A stretch of DNA of 64,000 nt from Macrobrachium rosenbergii (lineage: Eukaryota; Arthropoda; Malacostraca; Decapoda; Palaemonidae). Numbering within the stretch: the stretch's first letter is position 1; every line of letters starts with the position of its first letter. A program made the position numbers and the translations under genes. This document shows positions 11,930 to 25,803 of the stretch, piece by piece. The notes under the pieces are model-generated. The model did not search any database, had not been told where the DNA came from, and saw only the letters and a program-made list of their open reading frames with translations. The DNA lies in NCBI RefSeq assembly GCF_040412425.1, contig NC_089777.1:36134037-36198036 (forward strand), given 5' to 3'.

Positions 11930-13545
11930 TTTTTTTAAATATATTTATGATGTCTGTTCGCCTTAAGTATAGAATTATTCGATCAAGTTCATGACACTAT
12001 CTGCTGTTTTATTCAGAATTTGTCCTTATCTTTTTAATGTTTTGTGACGCCTGGTGTTATTAGATATTCATAATTATTACATATTTATTAAAAATTTGAT
12101 TTCTGGTGCCTCAAAATATGAAATTAAATTTTTTATATATATTTTATTACGTCTGGTCGCCTTAAATATAAGATTATTCATGACACTGATATTTTATTCA
12201 GAATTTGTCCTTCTCTTTTTAATGTTTTGTGACGCCTGGTGTTATTAGACATTCATAATTATTATATATTTAATAAAAATTTAATTTCTGATGCCACAAA
12301 ATATTAAATTAAATTTTTAAATATATTTTTATGATGTCTGGTTGCCTTAAATACTTAAAGTTATTCTATTTTATCAAGTTCATGATATTCACTATCTGCT
12401 ATTTTAATTTTTTTCAGAAATTGTCCTTAAATATATCTTTTTAATGCTCTTTGACAGAAATTGTCCTTATCGCCTGTGACGCGCCTGGTGTTATTAGATA
12501 TTCATAATTATTACATATTTAATAGTAACTGAATTTCTGGCGCCTCAAAATATGAAATTAAATTTCTTTAATGTATTTTATGATGTCTGGTCGCCTAAAA
12601 TATAAAATTATTCGATCAAGTTCATGACACTATCTGATATTTTATTCAGAATTTGTCCTTATCTTTTTAATGTTTTGTGACGCCGGGTGTAATTAAATAT
12701 TCGTAATTATTACATATTTAGTAAAAATTTAGTTTCTGGTGCCCCAAAATATGAAATTAATTTTTTTTATAAATTCTATGACGTCTGGTCGCCTTAAATA
12801 TAAGATTATTCATGATACTATCTGATATTTTATTCAGAATTTGTCCTTATCTTTTTAATGTTCTGTGATGTCTGGTGTTATTAGACATTCATAATTATTG
12901 CATATTTAATAAAAATTTTATTTCCGGTGCCTCAAAATATGAAATTAAATTTTTTTAATATATTTTATGATGTCTGGTTGCCTTAAATATAAAATTACTA
13001 GATCGAATTCATGACACTATCTATCTATTTTATTCAGAATTTGTCCTTATCTTTTTAATGTTCTGTGACGCCTGGTGTTATTAGATTTTCATTATTATTA
13101 CATATTTAATAAAAATTTAATTTCTGGTGCCTCAAAATATAAAATTAAATTTTTTTATATATTTTATGATGTCTGGTTGCCTTAAATATAAAATTACTTG
13201 ATCGAATTCATGACACTATCTGCTATTTTATTCAGAGTGTATCCTTATCTTTTTAATGTTTTGTGACGCCTGGTGTTATAAGATATTCATAATTATTACA
13301 TATTTATTAAAAATTTAGTTTCTGGTGCCCCAAAATATGAAATTAAATTTTTTAAATATATTTTATGATGTCTGGTCGCCTTAAATATAAAATTATTCGA
13401 CCAAGTTTATGACACTATCTGCTATTTCATTCAGAATGTGTCCTTATCTTTTCAATGCTCTGTGATGTCCGGTGTAATTAGATATTCATAATTATTACAT
13501 ATTTAATAGTAACTGAATTTCTGGTGCCCCAAAATATGAAATTAC
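11930..13545. repeat. ~200-bp AT-rich satellite, eight units
   Basis: The phrase TGTGACGCCTGGTGTTATTA recurs near 12046, 12231, 12478, 12679, 12867, 13067, 13265 and 13464. Each unit also has TTCATAATTATTACATATTT, a CAAAATATGAAATTAAA block, GATGTCTGGTCGCCTTAAAT and TTTATTCAGAATTTGTCC. Period is 185-201 except one enlarged 247-base unit with an internal duplication of TTGTCCTTA. Confidence 0.93.
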
Positions 13546-13769
13546 TACACGAAAACCATGAGCTTAAGCTTCTTGAACATTACAATCTCTTTTACCTGTT
13601 CCTCTTATTATACCTTAGCACAGAGCTTGCACTCCACTCCGGGAACAACAGGAATTCGTATACTTTGATTTTTATTGGCTTCATTACCCAACACCGCACT
13701 CTCTTCAACTTTGCTTTAATTTAATTTTGTTTCCTCCCTTCTAATTTCGCTAAATTGTCTCCGCAGATC

Positions 13770-13910
13770 ATTCGAATCATTATTGTTATTATCATTAACC
13801 TCTCTCTCTAGCTCTGTATTTATTTTTATTCTCCTTTTCGAATTATTATTGTTATTATATTCACATATCTCTCTCTAGCTCTGTATTTATTTTGATTCTT
13901 CTTTTCTAAT
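13770..13910. repeat. two-copy ~75-bp tandem repeat
   Basis: ATTATTGTTATTAT...CTCTCTCTAGCTCTGTATTT is present twice, ending TTTATTCTCC and TTGATTCTTC. Confidence 0.7.
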
Positions 13911-14738
13911 ACTTAACATTACTTTAATTGTTGGCTTGTGTCAAGTGACCTTCTATCAGCTTGCCTTGCTTTCCCGTCCTTTATTCGTCAGTCCGTCCGT
14001 ATTTTTGAAAATACGATCTTAATATATTTGAAAATTAAGGCTTAAGACTAAAATATAATATCCTATGGGTGATGAAGACTCAATATTTTATGTGGCGCGT
14101 CTTAGTTTTAAGGTCAAGGTCATATTCAGAGGTCAGGGGTCAAGCAGGAGCTTCATCTTGACCATAACTTTCGAAGTATATAAGATAAGAACTTGATATT
14201 TGGCGTGCATAATCTAATAATGGAGCCTATACTTACAATGGGGTCAAGGTCACACTTAGAGGTCAAATAGGAAATTGCTACTACTGGCACATTGTTTCAC
14301 AAGCTCATCTTGTTTATTATTATTATTCTGACTATCCCTTCTTTCTCTTTCCCCTCTTATATTGTAAAGTTTTATCCCTCCCTCTTCCCGCTTTATTATC
14401 ACTTTAATTGTTGGTTTCTGTCCACCGATCCCTTGAATGTTTATGATTGTTAATGTTGTTATTATTATGCTCATATTTTTATTACCTGTAAATCCGCCTC
14501 TTTTACAATATCATTCTTTTTTACTATTTTTTCTCCACCCTCCTTTCTCCCTTTTTAATATCACTTTAATTGTCGGCTACCGTCGCCCGACCTCATCTCG
14601 GCGATTCCAAATTGGATAATAAAGACTCTCGTAATGATAGGTCAACCGAAGGGGATAGGGGGTGGGGGTGGGGTCAGGAGAGAGTCTGGAAACCCCGGGA
14701 CGAGGTGTTTATAACCCTCTGGACAAGACTTTCTTATC
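13911..14738. other. no gene seen; TCAAGGTCA-containing sequence
   Basis: AT-rich, with two TCAAGGTCA sites near 14114 and 14244 in AGAGGTCA-rich sequence. Confidence 0.5.
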
Positions 14739-14802
14739 GGGTTCAAGATTATCATTCACTTTTGGGTTTCCTCTCTCTCTCTTTTGATAGTGTGGAAAAC
14801 CT

Positions 14803-14868
<66 letters not shown>

Positions 14869-15012
14869 ACGTATGTCGTTTGTTTTTTCGGTTTACTGTT
14901 ATCATTATTAATGCTGTTATTGTTTTTTATCGTGTCTTTTACTCTGATTATCAGGTTCAAGACTATCACTCTCTTTTGGATTTTCTCTCTCTTTTGATAG
15001 TGTTTAAAACCT

Positions 15013-15094
<82 letters not shown>

Positions 15095-15180
15095 GTATGT
15101 CCTTTGTTTTTTCGGTTTACAGTTAACATTATTAATGCTGGTATTATTTCTTTTCGTGTCTTTTATTGTGATTATCAATA
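14739..15180. repeat. tandem duplication (~220 bp) each with an internal (CT)n array
   Basis: Two units (about 14739-14955 and 14956-15180) each read GGTTCAAGAyTATCA, CTTTTGATAGTGT, AAAACCTAGCTCTCTCT..., a 60-80 bp (CT)n array, ACGTATGTC, TTTGTTTTTTCGGTTTAC and AACATTATTAATGCTG-type ends. The arrays have different lengths (about 63 and 78). Confidence 0.9.
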
Positions 15181-15737
15181 TCAAAGTTGCTGTTATTATT
15201 ATTATTAATCCAATTTCAGTTACCCATATCAATATTATTATTACTCCTAGTGACATTACTTTTCTTGTCATTTGGTGTATCCCTCCCCCCAACTTTTTTA
15301 GAAGGGGTGGCATCAGAAGGATAGGGCCTTTTCTTGACCTAACTGACACTTGTAGCCATTCACAGCTAGGTTGATTGGTGGGTGGAACTACCATAGAACT
15401 TTGGCATCCAGTGTCTAGATTATTATTTGTTTATTTGCAAATCGCATAGTGTTATCTTCGTCTTCTTAACTCTTTTATCACCAAGAAAATTGTTGTTTTC
15501 TTTACTGTTATTGAACTGTTACGTTTCATTATATATTACCCGAAGAACGTTTAAATCTTCGAAACCCATGAGATTTTATGTGAACAATTCCATATTGAAA
15601 AAACTACTCACCACCTAATACCTTTGCTGTAGTTATTGAAGCGTTACTTTTCATGATATATTCCCCAATGAACGTTTATTTCTTCGAAACCCATAAGATT
15701 TAATGTGAACACTTCCATATTAAAAAAGAAAATTACT

Positions 15738-15854
15738 GAATACTTAAATCCCAGAAGCTATAGGCCAATAAACTTAAGCGCGGAACAGTTCTACATAAAA
15801 ATCCTGGAAGCACGACAGGAGCATTTATCTGCACCTCGCCTTACACCAGCGTGA
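15738..15854 (+). pseudogene. reverse transcriptase fragment of a non-LTR retrotransposon (relic)
   Basis: A 38-codon open stretch reading EYLNPRSYRPINLSAEQFYI followed by KILEARQEHLSAPRLTPA and TGA. The SYRPI(S/N)L block is the characteristic start of the RT fingers in Jockey/CR1/I-type LINEs (NPxSYRPISLL...KxxEK). No other RT block is found in frame nearby, so this is a degraded fragment inserted in non-coding DNA. Confidence 0.5.
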
Positions 15855-16099
15855 TTTAGTAATTAAACATAAATAAAGCCTTAAAATCTGCTAACAGCAA
15901 TAAAACAGAGCAAGTTAAGAGGCATACGGGAAAGGAAGATTTTATAGTAAAGCCAGAGTTAAAAAAAAAAGTGGGAGAGAGATATTTAGTCGATTGTAAA
16001 TAAGAGATGCAGTGGCGTGAAGAGGGAGTCTGAACCTTCGTTGCGTTTTCCTCCTGCAATCAAGATTAATTATAAAAGCAAGTTGAAAGGACGAGTACT

Positions 16100-16560
16100 T
16101 CGGTGTAATTCAGGAAGGAGGAGGAGAAGAAAGTAGGGTGGAGGTTCTAGGAGGGTGGGGCTGATGGAGGAGGAGGTCGGATAATTATTAGTAGGAGGAA
16201 GGATCAAGAAGTAAGGAGGAAGTGGATATTGGAGTAAGGAGTAGGAGGAGAAAGAAGAGTATACGGATCATTGTAGAGAGAGGAATATGCGAAGAAAGGG
16301 GTGAGAGAAATGGTAGAAGGGGGATAATTAAGAATATAAGAGGGTTTGTAGAGAAAGAAGAGAAGGACAAAGGATGAGGAAGGCGGTAGAGGATACCGGA
16401 GGAAGAATAAGAAGAGGAGGAGGAGGAGGAGGAGGAGGAGGAGGAATGTATGAATAAGGAGGAAAAGGAGTAAGAAATAGAAGTTGAGCTGAAAGCGAGC
16501 GAAGGAGGGACTGAAGAAGAAAGATAAAGAAACATTTGACGAAAGTAAATAAAGAAGGGG
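16100..16560. repeat. purine-rich tract with (AGG)n core
   Basis: About 460 bases almost entirely A and G on the plus strand, with an (AGG)n run at 16412-16445. A strand asymmetry of this length is unusual in the window and could form triplex or G-rich structures. Confidence 0.85.
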
Positions 16561-17731
<1,171 letters not shown>

Positions 17732-17752
17732 TGTATGTATGTATGTATATAT

Positions 17753-17876
17753 GTGGAGGACGATGTGTTTGACGGAGCCAGGTGGAGGAAAGCTGTCAGA
17801 AACATCGACCCCACATAGAAATGGGAAAAGATGCAGAGAAAGAAGAAGTATGTATGTATGTATGTATGTATACTAT
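17753..17876 (+). pseudogene. 3' end of a LINE (C-terminal RT-protein remnant with TATG tail)
   Basis: Frame reading [20 protein letters not shown], a stop, then [10 protein letters not shown], followed by a (TATG)n tail to about 17872. The pattern R-W-R-x-x-x-x-N-x-D-P-T, KW-x-K-x-x-x-KKK is the usual C-terminus of R1/RTE-like LINE proteins, just before a simple-sequence tail. Only about 120 bases remain and they sit between two (AT)n arrays, so this is a heavily 5'-truncated insertion. Confidence 0.55.
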
Positions 17877-17970
17877 CCACCTTGTACACACGGAATGAGG
17901 TCGCTATACTCGTGGTCCACCCAAGTAGTTGCGATTATATCGCTACTTGATTTAATTCTACTTCCGCATA

Positions 17971-17971
<1 letters not shown>

Positions 17972-18054
<83 letters not shown>
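17972..18054. repeat. compound (TA)n(GA)n microsatellite
   Basis: TA run directly followed by 46 bp GA. Confidence 0.95.
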
Positions 18055-18057
<3 letters not shown>

Positions 18058-19693
18058 TATGTGTATGCATAAGTATGGATAAATACCTCTTGAATTATAA
18101 GGTCGATTAATTTTATTTATCATGGCAATAAAAATTCCTTCCTTAGTTCATGAGAAGCAATTCTACGTCTTAAACTGCTTTATTATCTTGTCGTTATACA
18201 GTACATGTTTGGTGGTAAAGTGCACTGATTGTTTCCTTATTATATTTTTTTAATAAAATTTATGTTATCAACAATGTGTATATAGAATTAAAATTGGAAA
18301 ATTAACGTTAGAGGTCAGGGTCAAACCCTAGATTAGTGGCTAAAGTAGAATCCATGGGGTAGAGGTCAAGGTCAAGGTTAATGGTCCGTATTGAACATGC
18401 TGTTCGGATATTGAAAATATTTTGGCCAAGTTCCGAAATGAAACTTTTGTCTTTCGAAATCACCAAGAGATGGACTTTTTGCTATGACTCATATTCTCCC
18501 AAGAGATACTGGCCCGGATTAAATTGGAGATCACACTCCATTAACCCGCCCTCAGTTGTAAATTGAGGATTATCTTTCACCAGGGGTGCTCAAATATTTT
18601 AGCGAAAAGCAAACTTATCGCGCATGCTCACCAAGCACTTACTTTGCTTTACAATGTAAATGTTTTGAGCGGGAACATTAGTCACCTATTCGATAGCATT
18701 ATCTGTATATTTATTATCGAGAGTAATTAACGATTGGGTTTGTGTGCGAAGATATCTCGTGCCGAAATTATCACCAGAAAATCTAACGCTTCATATTAAA
18801 GAGTTAAAAACCGCTCCGGACCAGATCTGATTGGCGTCCTCTGACTACTCCAGATAAGTCATCCATTCAGAGCCGGTCCCGGGCTGCTTCGACCTAACCA
18901 TCCGTGAATAAAGGGTTATATTGCCAATTATCATTTAATCGTGCGATATACGGGATGCCTTTTGTCACTCATCCCGTTTCATTTAAAAAAAAATACATAA
19001 GTTAAAAAAGACGCCACGCGGCTAATAATCCCAAATTTATAGATGCTCTTGTGTTGTGAGAGAACGTTCGGTGTCATTGGTGAGATATATTTTTTCTTGC
19101 CAGTGAAAAGCGCTATGTGGCAACCACTCCCTGAGTTACGATGACTTTTTGAAGGCTTGCTTAAAGACCCATATTTAAAGGCACCATAGAATTCACATCT
19201 TGGGGATATACCGATCTGATAACATTGAATTCGAGTTCTCACAGGCTCTAACTAATGTATACAGCTAATGGGCTCATTAGAGACGAGTTGCTTGGTAAAA
19301 AAAATATTGAGAGTAGCTTGTCAGCATATTTTTTGGCCGCTTTTTCTCGAATGATGTGGCTGAACCCTTAGATTTTATATGAATCACAGGTCACTGCACC
19401 TTAGGTCATAGGTTCACTTCGTATGTCTAGTATATCCTCCAATTTCATTTACGTGCAGAATGAGAGCAAGGATTTTTTTTTTTTTTATCTAAGGTCAGTG
19501 ATATTTTGCGCTTCATATGTACTGTATGTGTCAATATCAGTTAAGTCTGAAATGTGAGCAAGAAAATTTGTTTTTTACCAGGTCGGTGTTTCCACATGTG
19601 TCACACCATAGCACAATTTCTTTTGCAGATCGTTACGATAATTTTTACGTCATTCGTTCGGTAGCTGTAATTTCATAAATCGATTTCCACGTA

Positions 19694-19695
<2 letters not shown>
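18055..19695. other. no gene seen
   Basis: Unique sequence with AGGTCA-type repeats at 18305-18385. A short minus-strand open frame at 18979-19242 has no recognisable homology. Confidence 0.55.
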
Positions 19696-19771
<76 letters not shown>

Positions 19772-19780
19772 TATATACAT
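19696..19780. repeat. compound (CT)n(CA)n(TA)n microsatellite
   Basis: 67 bp CT, then short CA and TA/CATA segments. Confidence 0.95.
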
Positions 19781-20237
19781 ACACAAATTTTGCCTTTCTA
19801 TTAAAATGGAAAGATCACTCTGGATAATAATATAACTATTTGTGCCCTCATATCTAGTTTGCAAGATTCTTTGTTAAACATGATTAAGTTTGCGTAAATG
19901 TTCTTTTTTTATACTAATGTATGCTATCTTACCGCAGTTTTTTTTTTTAACCTAAATGTCCTCCACATATCATTTATCTACTGTAATTTAACTGGAAGAG
20001 AAGTAATCTTTATATTAATATCTACAAACCCAGCATTCTTTCTTGTAATTTTCCTCGTAGTTACCTGTGTAACTTGTAGTATTCTTAATATATGCTAACG
20101 TATCATTCATAAGCTGTTTAAATTTATCTCATTAAAAAATTAATTCTGTTATCTATGCAACTAAATAAATACCATTATACAAGGTGCTTGTTTAGTTATG
20201 TATATGTCAGAGTTCACCCTTTTCTCAGTGGAAAGAC

Positions 20238-20238
<1 letters not shown>

Positions 20239-20305
<67 letters not shown>

Positions 20306-20409
20306 ACACAAGGTTCAGCACATTCCATTGGTATCTCAAACCGTTTCGGGCAATAGAAATCGCCACTGTAGATCTAGGAGACAAGTCAGTGTTGTACCCA
20401 ATTATGTTG

Positions 20410-20467
<58 letters not shown>
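20239..20467. repeat. two (GA)n arrays
   Basis: Runs at 20239-20302 and 20411-20467 with about 110 bp of unique sequence between. Confidence 0.95.
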
Positions 20468-20471
<4 letters not shown>

Positions 20472-20690
20472 TTACGCATCAGTGCTGATTTGTCAAGCAA
20501 CGTTGACAAACAAGTACAACCAGCATGTTGGCGGACCTCGAATACTAAAATTCACCAAAGCATATTTGAGGGAGAGAGAGAATTATTGCGTATCAATATT
20601 AATTTGTCAGGCACCAACAACCAACAAGTTGAAGTTGCTTGTTGGTGCTCCATAAATACTAGAGTCCAGTAAAGCATATTTAATGAAAGA
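20465..20690. repeat. direct repeat (~112 bp) next to (GA)n arrays
   Basis: Two units share GAGAGAGAATkATTrCGyAT, ATTTGTCAgGCAmC, CAACAAGTwsAA and CCAGCATATTTrA-like ends with AGCATATTTGA/TAATGAAAGAGAG. Each begins at a GA run, suggesting slippage or unequal exchange at the (GA)n tract. Confidence 0.7.
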
Positions 20691-21150
20691 GAGAAAGAAG
20701 ACAATAAAAAAAGTAATAATAGGTCATCTCAAATGCTAACGTAGTCATTGATATACTGTGCGTAACAAGGATACATAAATTAACCTTATGTTTAACTAGA
20801 TGCTATCAACTCCTAATCAAGGCCATTTTAATCCCCAGTCTCAGAATTACCTCATGCAATGCGCATGCGCCCTGGAAACGCTAGAGAGAGATTTCTGACA
20901 TTATGTACATCTCGTGACAGTCTTTATTTTTATGGACCGGAATTAATAGCGACCCAAATGTGACGTATAAATCACAGCTTGCTGCCCAAAACTGTATCGG
21001 GCAGGATGGGTTGCTGCAACAAGTTCTGTTTGTTTGTAAGTTTGTGTTTTGAAGGGGGCGAGGGGACAAGAATAAAAACAAAAGGTAAGGTCTGGGAGGT
21101 CCCTCAGTGTCCCGTTAAGTGAACAACAATAGAAAATTCAAAAAAGAAAA

Positions 21151-21568
21151 GTAAAAAATGCGCCGAAGTTCCTTTGGCGCAATAGAGTTTTCTGTACAGC
21201 CGCTACAGCGTATAATCAGGCCACCGAAAATAGATCTGTTTTTCGGTAGTCGCCAGTATAATGCTGTATGAGCCGCGGACCATGAAACTTTAACCGCGGC
21301 CCGGTGGTGGCCTATCATATATCGTTGCCAGAAGCACGATTACGGCTAAGTTTAACATTAAATAAAATGAAAACTACTGAGGCTAGAGGGCTGCAATTTG
21401 GTATGTTTGGTGATTGGAGAGTGGATGATCAATATACCAATTTGCAGCCGTCTAGCCTTAGGAGTTTTTAAGATCTGAGGGCGGACAGAAAAAGTGCGGA
21501 CGGACAGACGAAAGTGCGGACGGACAGACAAAGCCGGCACAACAGTTTTCTTTTCAGAAAACTAAAAA
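21151..21568 (-). repeat. multi-hairpin palindromic element, copy 4 (reverse orientation)
   Basis: Reverse-oriented copy with all modules and a duplicated AAAGTGCGGACGGACAGAC unit near 21491-21530, making it the longest of the five. It ends CAGTTTTCTTTTCAGAAAACT, itself a small palindrome that may be the element end. Confidence 0.85.
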
Positions 21569-21819
21569 AAAAAGAAAAAAAAAACACGATACGATGATAC
21601 TCCATAAATTAGAGTTAAATAAATGTTTAGCCAGAAACAGATATCAGAATTCTGGCATCGTTGAATTAAACGGACTCTAATGAGACCATCTGGAATCAGT
21701 GCCTCACATTTACACGGCATTAGCGTTGATGTGTCGATTTAAAGAAGGAAGAGACCATTTTTTTTTATTCGTGTAGGTTTTGTTTTGGTCTTACCTATGT
21801 AAATTTTTCTTCTTTTCGG

Positions 21820-21953
<134 letters not shown>

Positions 21954-22229
21954 AGTGTATATTTCTGTATCTTTTTCCACCTGCTCGAGGAGGGTTAGAG
22001 AGCGAACGAGACACTCTTACGTAAGGCATGGCATGGAGTTCAGAAAATGCCAAAAATGCCATTATCTGTCCCCTGATCGCCCCTAAGTAATACGATTCCA
22101 ATAGCGGTGGGATTAGATTCACATGCAGATATAACGAGCAGCTTATTAGCCCTAAGTGGAAGCCATTAGGGACCATTTAGATCCCGTATAAAGAAGGTGG
22201 CTGCATTTTCATGGCGCACTGGGCTCTGA

Positions 22230-22233
<4 letters not shown>

Positions 22234-22289
<56 letters not shown>

Positions 22290-22329
22290 TATTTTGTTCC
22301 GCGACAGACGACGTCACTCGGGTGATTTC

Positions 22330-22400
<71 letters not shown>
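22234..22400. repeat. two (CT)n arrays
   Basis: Runs at 22234-22284 and 22330-22400, 45 bp apart. Confidence 0.95.
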
Positions 22401-22402
<2 letters not shown>

Positions 22403-22631
22403 CCCTAAATTATATTGAAATAATCTACTATAGGCCACCAGCGCAGTTCTTTCATAGAATTAAGTTGGTCCCTATGTTGCAGAGATACCTAAAAATTCTT
22501 GACATATCCCTCAGTCATCATATATGAATATTGGATTGGAGTTCAAATGTAGGTCTCATATTCTGTTAATATTTTGACGGATTAATTATGCTTTTATGCG
22601 TTTCTGGGTTACTGATAATGTTGTGTGTATG

Positions 22632-22635
<4 letters not shown>

Positions 22636-22690
<55 letters not shown>

Positions 22691-22704
22691 ATATGTATAT
22701 ATAT

Positions 22705-22770
<66 letters not shown>
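22636..22770. repeat. (TA)n array with central interruption
   Basis: Two TA runs separated by about 20 bp. Confidence 0.95.
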
Positions 22771-22773
<3 letters not shown>

Positions 22774-24261
22774 ATATATATCCTGATTAAAATGATTACC
22801 CAGGGAATGCAGAATGGCAATTATCGTGAAGAGTTGCTCTGATTTTATCTGAGAACCGTAACGATAGAATCTGAATCAGATCGGAAAATCAGAACCAGTT
22901 CACCTCAGAGAGAGTGTGTTGAAATCATAGATGTCTCCTAGTTAGCAAACAGAAATTTCAAGCGTCTAGGTGATAGCAATTCAAAATTGATGGTATACAT
23001 TTCAGATCCTTAGTTCGAATGCCTTTCCTTTCAGAGGTTTTATATTGGAATTCTCTTAATATTTGAGATAGTGAGTTCAATAATTATACATACCACAGGT
23101 TGGGAATCGATCCCTGCGTTACAGAGGTGCTGTGAGTTGTAAACCATCAACTTGAGTGTGGTGTCAAAGTATGTGGGGGGTTATTCGATGTCGAAATATA
23201 TGAAGGTAAAATAAAGTTTTCTTATCTTTTCATTCCTTCTAAGGAACAAGTTACCAGAATTAAAGAAATATAAGAAGAGGTTATATTTCTTTCATTCTTT
23301 TCCAGTTGCCTGGCATGGCTTCTCTGGATCCTTAGTAATATTTTGGATCTTGATTTGCTGGTGTTCGTCACATTTTCAAAATATTGATCTTTTGCTGTCC
23401 ATCTATCTGGCTGTCTATCTGCCCTTTTGTGTGTGACAAATTCTCGTCTTTTTTGTATTTCTTAATCTTTCGAAAATTTTTTAATCATCACTTGATTCGT
23501 TTTGTTGCTTGTTACATACTTACCATGTTGTGTATATTATTCGCTTTTATACTGTTGCTCTCATCGAAAAGTATTTTTATTTTGAAGAATCATTAAGAAT
23601 ATTTTGTTGCTTCTCAAATTCTAGGTATTCCATTCATATTTATGGCTATATAGTGTTGTCGCCAATATTTCTTTTTATCGGCTACGTTATATCATTTTTA
23701 TCTGAGACATTTTTTCTACTCCATTGTTGCTCTTTTTTTAAATCCTTTCATTTGCACATCTCCATTGATCTTCGCCGTGCATCCACCATCGAGGTAAACA
23801 TCCCCCCCCCAAAAAAAAAAAACTCCATCACAAAATGTAGAAGGGAAATGCTCCGGATACCTGCGTCATTACCTGAAAAAGAATGCATATCCAGTCTCCT
23901 TATATTTTTCTGACTCTCTAAAAGCTCGATCATTATTCAGTAGATACCATTAAGAAATACCTCTTAAAACTACGCAGTTAATTAAAGAGGTCCATAGGAA
24001 AATAACCTTCATACCATATGTAATGATGCTACCAGACCGCTGCTTTTCTCTTCTCACAAGTCACAACGCTCACCAGTCCAGGGCTAAATACTGGAAACAG
24101 CCTGAAATGGAATTAAATAGTATATTCTGGTTGAAGTAGGTTTTTCTTTCGTACTAAATTTTGCTTCGATGGAGAGGACTTGGCTTATTATTACTGATGT
24201 GCAGTATTGGGTGGACGACTCCTGTTGGTACCCTTGTTGAGTATTGTAAAGCTCGTTGTAA

Positions 24262-24265
<4 letters not shown>
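22771..24265. other. no gene seen
   Basis: AT-rich unique sequence. The frame at 23509-23913 is Phe/Ser/Ile-rich, ends in a homopolymer-interrupted stretch and has no domain. Confidence 0.6.

Positions 24266-24343
<78 letters not shown>
24266..24343. repeat. (CT)n microsatellite
   Basis: Pure run of about 78 bp. Confidence 0.97.
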
Positions 24344-24346
<3 letters not shown>

Positions 24347-25736
24347 CAAATTCAAATGATCCAAAGTTCCATCTTCTGAGCAGTCATTATTTTCCCCTAG
24401 TCAAGGAACCGATCAAAAAACCAGATTAATTCTTCATAGCTCAGAATAGAATTGAGTGACGGTCTTATAAATAACCAGTAGCAGGGCTTAGCCGTTACGG
24501 CCTTATAAAGTGCAACTGCCAACAATATGCGTAGTGTGGAGCAGTGTATGAAAAACGAAAACTTCTTTTCAACGTCCTTTTGGGCCAAGATACTGGATTT
24601 CCAATTTCCACCTTCCTTTCAAGAAGAATTTTTCAGCCAATCATTGCAGAATTTAGAAAAGTGGCTCAGTGTTCTGGTTAAACTGCTTATGATAAGACTA
24701 ACCCTTAAATGCCGGTTAGTACACCGATAGTGCTAGTTTTAAATTTGGAAAGATGATCTGAGTTGCCTCATAGTTGACCATGAGCTCAGAATCTGTCTGA
24801 ATTAAACAAGTGTATGTAATTCCTCTTCCTGGGTATTCTTTCTTTGATGGATCGATTAATTGAAGGTTCTCTGGTTTCTGTTATGTACAGTTATCTAGAC
24901 TTAATAGAAAAATAATTATTTGGATGACATTATAAACAAACTTAATTTTTAGTGATGGTTTATACTTTGAGCTAATTTTGACATTAATATTCGGTATTAC
25001 GATTAAACCATTACACTAAAGGTTAATAACATTACAAGTATAAAATTATTTTAATTCTGGCATAAGACTCAAATAATATAGCAATAATTGAATGTCCCAG
25101 CATAGCTTGTGTACAGTAAGTCAAGAGGACTCAGAGGACTTCGTAACATTCAGGTGCTTGTAGGTCTTTTATGGGATTATTATTATCGTTCCCATATTTT
25201 GAATATTTTTCATCATCCACTTTTTCGTATAGTTTAATAATTATTATTGCCACCCCCAGAAGCTAAGAAACGATCCCTTCGTACTCCACACGCAGAGCTA
25301 ACTGGACACCCTCAAGCGACAAAGTATCATATTAAACAAGTCGTTAAACTCGATAAGGCATGAAGGTACCCTGATTGATTTTATGAAGGTACAAAACACT
25401 CTCCTTAAGGACACGATCGCAGATAATAAGCAGATGTTTCCATTTAAGTCTCGCCGCATTTTTCGGCGTTGGTATGCCATTGTGATCTAATGGGTACCCG
25501 TAGGAAATGAGAGAGAGAAAGGAGGGGGGGAAGGAAAAAAAAGAAAGGCTGCAAGAGAGAGAGAGAGAGAAAGAGAAAGAGAGAGAAACGCTATTTGTTT
25601 TTTTCATTTTGCGCCCCCTTTTACTAATTCGTTGATGCATATGCTCTATTAGAACATTCGGATGTGTAAGAGAGAGAGAGAGAGAGGGAGAGACACGCCA
25701 AGTTTTTTCCCCTCCTTCGTTTTAGTGGAAGCTATT

Positions 25737-25803
<67 letters not shown>

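Noticed and set aside
15738..15854. Functional reverse transcriptase gene
   Set aside because: Only the fingers-block segment is present, ending in a stop; no catalytic YxDD or other RT blocks nearby.
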